DNA from: Homalodisca vitripennis
Taxonomy: Eukaryota > Arthropoda > Insecta > Hemiptera > Cicadellidae
NCBI RefSeq assembly: GCF_021130785.1
Contig: NC_060213.1
Location: 133,934,001 to 133,998,000, forward strand
Reading direction: 5' to 3'
DNA: 64,000 nucleotides
In this document: positions 57,532 to 64,000 of the stretch, in pieces
Position numbering within the stretch: position 1 is the stretch's first letter
Layout: each line of letters begins with the position of its first letter
Program-made: the position numbers and the translations under genes
The notes under the pieces: generated by a model
Databases searched by the model: none
Told to the model about the DNA's origin: nothing
Seen by the model: the letters and a program-made list of their open reading frames with translations, nothing else

Positions 57532-59926
57532 CTAAGCGCAGGAGCTGGCGGGTCCTACGGACACGTAGGAGCTGGAGGTCTTGGTGTCAGCGTCCAGAGA
57601 GGCGGTCTTCACTGAGGAGGACTTGGCCTTGTATGAGCTGCCGTCAATTCCCTTGACGTTGACTTCCTTGACGGAGGACTGAGCGCTATCCTTGTCCTGG
57701 CTGGTGGCAGTGTTGGAGGATCCCCTAGCGTACTTGACGATGCCATCAGTGTAAGCCTCGTCTTCCTTGTTGGCTTCAGCAGTCTTGGCGTCAGAGTTGG
57801 AGGCGGCGTTCTTCACGCTGGCGCTGTAGCTCTCTACAGGCACACCAACTCCAACAACCTGAATAATCATGCATAAGATCCGAACTTTTTTTTTGTAATA
57901 CATATTCCGTTAAGCTTTGATGATTTTGGCGAGTAAATAAAATACAAATAAGAGAAATAGCACAAAAATTTAAAATACATTTTTGCGACACGAATACAAA
58001 ACAATATTTTTCGGAGAAATATATTAAGCCAACATATTGTCGTTTATGAGAGGTTTTCTATTTTCACATCGAATACTACCACAAATAATACAGTGTTTGT
58101 AGCCAATTTTTAATTTGAAAAGAAAAGTAGATGAAATGAGTTAATTTGTACATTGATCAGCATTTTAAACGCGCCTACAGTCAATTGCCAAACACGCGAA
58201 AATATCATTTTTTGAATACATTTTCGTGATAAAAGCTCATAATTTTGTGTATTTTTAGATACGTGCGATTGTCATTTTAAAACGATAACAAAAAGTCTAT
58301 GTTTTAATCAATGACAAAACAAAGAGTGGGATAATGTTTGTAAGAATTTTAGTCGTTTTTCTATGAATAAAACTTGAATTAAATATTTACTAAACTATTC
58401 AAAATACAAAAATAAAGGTAAACACTTACTGTTTTAGCACATCCAGCAGAGATGGTGGGTACCAACTGAAACATAACATGGCGGGAAAATAAATTACAGA
58501 AGGTCATAAAATTAAATGTATCTACTCTTGTAAAATTCTAAGAGTAAATGTTCTCAATGAAGTAATGATTACAATATTATGCATGTCAGGAAATCCAGTT
58601 CTTTTATGTACTGAATTAGTTAAAAAAACTACTCTTACATTCAAACTAACGTTTTTAATGCATTTAATTATAGTTTTCTATCAAAGATAGTATGAAATCG
58701 TCTGCAATAAAATAGTCAGACGAATGCTTTGGATTTATACAGTTGAATTTAAAAATTACACAAAAATACACATGAATTTAATTTTTGGATCTTCCATGTT
58801 TGACAAATACACTTGAATGATTGAGGTGTATTTGACTAATATTGAAATCTAGCAATGATTAACCACTTTTTTATTGGTTGTAAATGTTCCTTTTTTGTTT
58901 ATATAATGAATATTATAAATATACAAATATATGTGAGTAGGGTTTTCGCTATAATATCAACAAGAATAAGTGTTATTAATACAAAATCATAAATTATACA
59001 TTTAAACATACTTAGAGACACTGAAATACGATCGTAATAATATTAAAATACTAAAGTAATGACAGAAAACTAGAGTTGTATAAATAATTAATAATCTACC
59101 CAGTTAAGTGATGAATATCAAATCAATAACTTTATTGTTTTTCGTCTTTAGAAATAAATCAATGACAGAAATGTTAGCAAAGATTTTAGTACGAGTGTTT
59201 CAACTTATTAAAAGACATGTACATTTTGCTTAAAATGTATCCTCTTGGTTTAATTGTATGCACTATTTATTATAGATATTTGAATAACAACTGGATTATG
59301 GATTTGTTCCAAATATACATAAAAATAAGTACCATTTAATTTTTTCAATTATTTTTTTAGTAAACGGTTATTATTATTCAAATAATTCAGTATTACTAAC
59401 ATTTACTCCTGAAAGATCGTTCTTATCACACAAAATATAAATAAAAAGGGTCAAGAACGTTTTAGGGAACAAAATGGGGCCTTACTCATTGTCCACTACG
59501 GAAAAATATGTTGTCTGAACCTCCTCCCAAAACTTTTTCCTGGCTACATTATTGCACAGTAGACCAATACTTTTTAATATTGCTTAGGAATATTACATTT
59601 AACAAGTAAAATATCAATAGTACAAACATGTTTGATTTTAACAACTACCCACAATCGGCTTTAGCATGTAACGTATAAAAAATATTATACTATTTCACTT
59701 GTTTTAAATTAAGTTATTCAAGAAAAGTCGTGCTTTTAAAATTGAACTTTGTGTGGGAACTGTCCGTTACTGAATCGTTATTGAACGTTACCGTATTATC
59801 AAAATATAAAAATCAAATTATTTGACTATTTTAATATTTATGTAAATTAGAATTATTACTAAACAAGTAACTCACGATGGCGAGGGCAACGATGGCAAGG
59901 GAAGCAACGGCTACGGAGGTCCTCAT
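57532..59926 (-). CDS. Small secreted Ser/Ala/Lys-rich protein, 3 coding exons
   Basis: Exons on the - strand: 59926-59876 (MRTSVAVASLAIVALAI), 58465-58430 (LVPTISAGCAKT) and 57858-57532 (ends SSYVSVGPASSCA, stop). Splice sites are consensus GTGAGT, GTAAGT and CAG, all phase 0. Total 137 residues. The first about 25 form a clear signal peptide, so the product is secreted. The mature protein is hydrophilic, rich in S, A, K and D, without tryptophan, and has only two cysteines, one near the start and one next to last, which could pair or link chains. I do not recognise a family; a cuticle, salivary or other extracellular role is possible but not shown. A TATA box lies 55 bp upstream of the ATG and a poly(A) signal about 30 bp after the stop. 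The last exon is duplicated downstream. Confidence 0.85.
58470..59370. other. Intron 1 of secreted-protein gene, nothing recognised
   Basis: AT-rich intron without other recognisable features up to the family A repeat at 59375. Confidence 0.4.
59375..59565 (-). repeat. Dispersed repeat, family A copy 2
   Basis: Reverse-complement relative of 4317-4600 with the same block order (AAATAATTCAGTATTACT, GAACAAAATGGGGCCTTACT, AACTTTTTCCTGGCTAC). It lies in intron 1 of the secreted-protein gene. Confidence 0.6.
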
Positions 59927-59980
59927 GATGAGACAGTGACAGTACAGTACAGTCAGTGACTTGCCATGGTTGTCTTGGCG

Positions 59981-59988
59981 ATTATATA
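59981..59988 (-). promoter_or_regulatory. TATA box of secreted-protein gene
   Basis: TATATAAT on the - strand. An initiator-like region GTCACTGACTGTACTG lies about 25-35 bp downstream, and the start codon follows at 59926, giving a short 5' UTR. Confidence 0.65.
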
Positions 59989-60935
59989 CTACATCGCTCT
60001 ACATGTAACACCTGTTCATCACCAGGAACTCCTTACCGAGATCCATTAGGTCTCATCAGTACATCTGATTAATAGCATCATCATTCGTGGAAGACAATGA
60101 ACTTTGCTTATAGTTGTGTTTTTCCTAAATTAGATTTGGGCAAGACGTAGTAGAATGCCTTGAAAATAAGTGAAATTGTTCTGAATAAATATTGATTGAT
60201 TAACTTATACTTTATAGGATACCTATCTAGTTTTGTTACTTAGATTTTTATTAACTTAAGACGTAGGCTACACAGGTTCCTCGTAACTCAGTAAAATAAG
60301 GCAAAATAAGGATGCAACCTCGGAATGAAAGATAATAAGATAAAAATTTGCATACGTCTTTATTTTGATGTTATAAAACTTACCTCAAAAGTCTCATATA
60401 ATCACGTGTACGCGTCTTGAAATATTTAAGGTCAAAGTACACGAAAATCAGTTTTTTTAAAATATCTCGTTTCCTTTACGCTAAATGACTTTGAAGGTGG
60501 TTAGAGAAATTTTAGAACGGAAAACTCTCTTCAACTTTTGTCTGAAGTAATTTTATGTACGATCAACCCTTTTTGAGATACAGCGCAAAGAGTAGGGGAC
60601 CGCTTACCTGTATATACGATAATGCAAAGTCAGCCAGTATAATACAATAAATAAATGAGTTATATTGTTAATTATTCACTTACTATTATTATTATTACTT
60701 AATACTATTATTATTGTTAGCATTATTATCACTATTATTACATTTTTATTATTATCCACTATTATTACATTTTATTATTATCATTATTATTAAATTTCTA
60801 TTATTATTTATTATTTAATATACCATATTTAGATAAAAATTATAAATTATATGTTCTCTAAATAATACTTATTTTATTTTTACCAAACATACAATATTAA
60901 AAGAAATACTTTTTCTTCCATATTACTATATTACT

Positions 60936-62226
60936 ATGAATATTATACCACATGAATATTATATTATCGATGGTGTATTTCTCTTGCATCGCGTTGTATG
61001 GAATAAAGATGATACTATCTCTCATATTTTGAATAAATACGTCAAATATTTACAAACACATTATGGGTCAAGTATCGTTGTTGTATTTGATGGTTACTCA
61101 GACTACACTAAGGTCATTTAAGCAATGGAACAATTAAGAAGAACTGCTGGTGTTTCAAAATCTTACGAACTCCGCTTTGATGAAACAATGGAGGTGCCAA
61201 TCAGCCAAGAAAAATTTTTATCGAATTCATCTAATAAAAAAATTTATAGACATGCTTATCAACAAATTAAAAACTGTTAATATCACTACAAAAACAAGCC
61301 AGAGATGATGCTGATGTTCTTATTGTAGCAACAGCTATTGCAGAGTCTGAACTTAAAAAAAACTTCTGTCATTGTAGGAGAAGATATTGATTTGCTAGTT
61401 ATCTTGATAGGACGTGCTCAATCACATCAACAAGACATTTTTTTCAAAAAAAAAAATGGTTAAGAGTAATTTGGAGACAAAATTGTATTCATCGAAAAGT
61501 TTTGATAAATACCCTCATTCTAAGAAACACATATTATTTTTACAGGCGTTTAGTGGATGTGATACGACTTCTGCGCTTTATAAAAAAGGTAAAATATCGT
61601 TTATTAAAATGTTCGAAAAACATCACGATTTAAATCAATCAGCTGAACTATTTAAACAAAAAAAAACTGCTCTGTACAAGAATTATTTGAAAATGGAGTA
61701 CGTATTTTCTTAGCAAACGTATAATGCTCCGAAATCAAAAGACGATATAGACTCTTTTCGATACACCCAGTTCATCAAAAAAACAAGAAGCAACAAACCA
61801 GTGCAGTTATCAAGTCTTCCACCTTCAAGTACAGCAGTTCGTCAGCATATCCTTCGTGTCTATTACCAGACCCAAATTTGGTTGGGAAATGATTTAGAAC
61901 CCCAGGAATTCGGCTGGGTACTTGCAAAATGAACTCCTGGAACCAATAACAACATTATAACCACCAGCACCAGAAGAACTGCTGAATACAATATTTTGCA
62001 ATTGCAGGAAAGGTTTTGGTTCTAATTGCGGATGCACTTTTGTGGGCAGTGTAATGGACAATCATGCCTCAACGCTTCATCAACTTCAGATGGTTTCAAT
62101 GAAGGAAGTGAATATGCACCTGATATTCTTGAATCTTTCTATTCTGATACTTTTGTAAACGAGAATGAGGATAATGAATCCGATATTGAACAGCCAGAGG
62201 AAGAAGAAGAAGAAGACGAACAATGA
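60936..62226 (+). pseudogene. PIN/FEN-like nuclease-type protein, decayed
   Basis: Readable in pieces. 60936-61290 starts YYIIDGVFLLHRVVWN, has VVVFDGYSDYTK, then a TAA at 61118 where a coding triplet is expected, then MEQLRRTAG and EKFLSNSSNKK. 61310-61440 gives DADVLIVATAIAESELKK, then after a shift in a run of A, VIVGEDIDLLVIL. 61480-61713 includes FLQAFSGCDTTSALYKKGK. 62000-62226 has CGQCNGQSC and an acidic tail. The order DG, VFDG, DAD, ED-D and SGCDTTSA suggests a PIN/FEN-like metal-dependent nuclease fold followed by a Cys-rich part. Such proteins occur as uncharacterised repetitive genes in insects and cnidarians as far as I know. At least three breaks make it inactive here. It may be the element's own enzyme or cargo. 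Confidence 0.6.
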
Positions 62227-62231
62227 TAATA

Positions 62232-63609
62232 CAGAGTGGGCCAGATAAAACCGGTCCCGAGCGAGTTTACGTAATACTCATACAATGCGTACAGGAAACT
62301 GAAAAAAAGTGACTAGGCGAAATAAAAAAAATACATAATATTAAGTAATAAAATGAAATTTTATTTTGTCTATTTTACAACATGTACATTTAAGGATTTA
62401 CAGTCTCTGTTCAAAATGGGAGCCACCAACTTGTATGCAAATTTCAGCACTGGCGAATCATGTTCAGGAAAACAGTCTGCAATTCTTCTACTGGAATGTT
62501 GGCAATTTCTTGTCGTATGTTTTGCTTCAATTCTTCTAAAGTCCGTGGGTTGTTGTGATAGACATTACCTTTGAGACGGCCCCAGAGATAAAAATCGCAA
62601 GGCGATAGGTCGGGCGATCTGGCTGGCCACAAGTCTTTACTGATGGTTCTCTATTTTAGTAAAATCACTGTGGATTCGAGCGAGAGATCGATCAGAAGTG
62701 TGACAGGTTGCCCCATCTTGTTGGAAGTACGCATATGACACTTCTTCTGGATTCAGTTGTGTAACAAATTCTTCATAGATCCGTAGATAAACGTCTGTAT
62801 TAACTGTCTCCTCGAAGAATATTGGTCCAATGATCCGGCGACCAGACATTGCGCACCAAACACCAATTTTAAAGTCATGCAATGGTTTCTCATGGGTTAC
62901 CATGAGGATTGTGTGTTGCCCAATACCGCGTATTTTGAGAATTTACATACCCTGATAAGTGGAACCATGCTTCGTCTGTAGAAATGAATAAAAATGGATC
63001 CACGTTACCTTCTGCAATTTCTTGAAGAACCCATTGACAGTAACGTACACGTCTAGCCAAATCAACCTCTTTCAATTCCTGAACAACAACACTCACACGA
63101 TAGGCAATGCATTTTTAATCCATGCAGTATACGCCGACAAGATGTTCGAGAAATTCGACTTGTTGCGATAATCGTCGTGTTGACTTTGAAGGACTCCTTC
63201 CAATAATGGTCTGTACATTGGCCACAGCTTCTGGTGTTCGTACAGTTGGTTGTTTGTCTCTCTTCATATTGGACACATTGCCTGTTGTACGCCACTTTTT
63301 AATTAAATCCTGAATGGTTGATTTAGCAGGAACTCGACCTTCAGGATACTTCTCAAGAAACTTTTCACGGACCGACATTATTGAAGTTGTACGAACATAT
63401 TCCTCCACTATGAAAACACGCTGTTCTATTGAATACGGCATGATCCACACTGCTCGGTCAAACACTCAAGCTACACTGACGTGGACAGATAGACAGGACA
63501 GGAACGGACGGCAGACAGTAGTGGAAGGGGAAAGGTCAATGTCCCGTCATGCTGTATGTACATCGGCGCGCCTACGCCTCTCGGGACCGGTTTTATCTGG
63601 CCCACTCTG
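62232..63609 (-). mobile_element. Tc1/mariner transposon, near full length
   Basis: The tips CAGAGTGGGCCAGATAAAAC and the inverse are flanked by TA (62230-62231 and 63610-63611). TIRs are about 30 bp. It encodes a frameshifted transposase on the - strand. It is inserted a few bases inside the right long TIR of the surrounding element, so it arrived later. Confidence 0.9.
62444..63438 (-). pseudogene. Tc1/mariner transposase with frameshifts
   Basis: Pieces in order on the - strand: MPYSIEQRVFIVEEYVRT with a helix-turn-helix region (63438 to about 63115); FISTDEAWFHLSGYVNSQN with the first catalytic Asp (63096-62890); KIGVWCAMSGRRIIGPIFF and YFQQDGATCHTS with the second Asp (62903-62660); [20 protein letters not shown] with the third (62632-62444). 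About three frame changes separate them. Expected length about 340 residues. All catalytic residues are still readable, so decay is recent. Confidence 0.85.
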
Positions 63610-64000
63610 TATTAAAATGCAATAATAATGATAATAATGCTAACAATAATAAAAGTACTAAGTAATAATAATAGTAAGTGAATAATTAACAATATAACTC
63701 ATTTATTTATTGTATTCTACTGGCTGACCTCGCATGATCGTATATACAGGTAAGCGGTCCCCTACTCTCTTTGCGCTGTATCTCAAAAAGGGTTGAACGT
63801 ACATAAAATTACTTCAGACAAAAGTTGAAGAGAGTTTTCCGTTCTACAATTTCTCTAACTACCTTCAAAGTCATTTGGCGTAAAGGAAACGAGATATTTA
63901 AAAAAACTGATTTTCGTGTACTTTGACCTTAAATATTTCAAGACGCGTACACGTGATTATATGAGACTTTTTGAGGTATCAAAATAAAGACGTATGCAAA

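Larger units (their letters stand above)
56280..57858. repeat. Tandem segmental duplication (~790 bp x 2)
   Basis: Copy A runs 56280-57072 and copy B 57073-57858. Each consists of a retroelement-like block (CATCCATATATAACTTTGGT, GGGCCAGAACTGCAAGGGTA), then the 3' UTR and coding part of the last exon of the secreted-protein gene (- strand). The exon parts are almost identical. Copy A stops short of the intron acceptor present in copy B. Confidence 0.85.
60347..64000 (+). mobile_element. Long-TIR DNA element carrying a PIN-like nuclease gene (right end cut)
   Basis: 60347-60735 and 63620-64000 are inverted copies of each other for roughly 390 bp, the left copy having about 13 extra bases near 60370. 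The inner parts are ATT/ATTATT-rich. The right copy runs off the window, so the outer ends and target duplication cannot be defined. The left could begin a little before 60347. Between the arms lie one decayed gene (60936-62226) and a Tc1/mariner insertion (62232-63609). I see no known transposase. Confidence 0.7.

Noticed and set aside
62353..63625. + strand frames across 62353-63625
   Set aside because: Antisense to the Tc1/mariner transposase pseudogene.

Overview
This is insect (or other arthropod) nuclear DNA. It is AT-rich, its genes are split by GT/AG introns, and the intergenic and intronic space is packed with transposons typical of insects. The exact species cannot be fixed from the sequence; a hemipteran-type, repeat-rich genome is a reasonable guess. 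Three host genes are visible. (1) A multi-exon gene on the + strand (about 3993-10854) has the look of an NKRF/partner-of-XRN2 type protein: an XTBD-like segment, a dsRBM-like segment, then an R3H-like C-terminus with a GGENERY motif. (2) TMEM19 (DUF92 family) on the + strand is complete, with seven coding exons between 18744 and 51171 that splice to 334 residues. (3) A small secreted, Ser/Ala/Lys-rich protein of unknown function on the - strand (57532-59926, three coding exons, 137 residues) has a TATA box and a tandemly duplicated last exon.

Layout: 1-3990 holds a nested TIR element with a perfect 8-bp target duplication and a tRNA-derived SINE head. 3993-10854 is the NKRF-like gene with LINE and mariner debris in its introns. 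10920-18480 holds a piggyBac-like MITE, a C15A tract, diverged duplications, a 5S-rRNA-derived fragment and a second copy of the first TIR element. 18723-51500 is TMEM19, whose introns contain most of the window: a dead mariner, a 13-kb tandem array, a hAT element inserted into a LINE, more LINE/mariner debris, a long-TIR Tc1/mariner element and a second piggyBac-like MITE. 51865-52919 is a 30-bp minisatellite just 3' of TMEM19. 55400-57858 is retroelement-like sequence plus a tandem segmental duplication that includes the last exon of the secreted-protein gene. From about 60347 to the window end is an element with roughly 390-bp terminal inverted repeats. It encodes a decayed PIN/FEN-like nuclease-type protein and carries a Tc1/mariner element inside it.

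The outstanding feature is in TMEM19. The 3' splice site and first 95 bases of exon 3 are repeated about 106 times as a nearly homogeneous 118-bp tandem array (22473-34996), directly upstream of the real exon 3. This is preceded by ten 55-bp units that equal the 118-bp unit minus 63 bp. Every 118-bp unit carries a 3' splice site followed by an in-frame stop, so only the last copy can give a normal mRNA. Exon 4 of the same gene is independently triplicated as a 162-bp unit. The second candidate novelty is the long-TIR element at the right edge, for which I see no known transposase.
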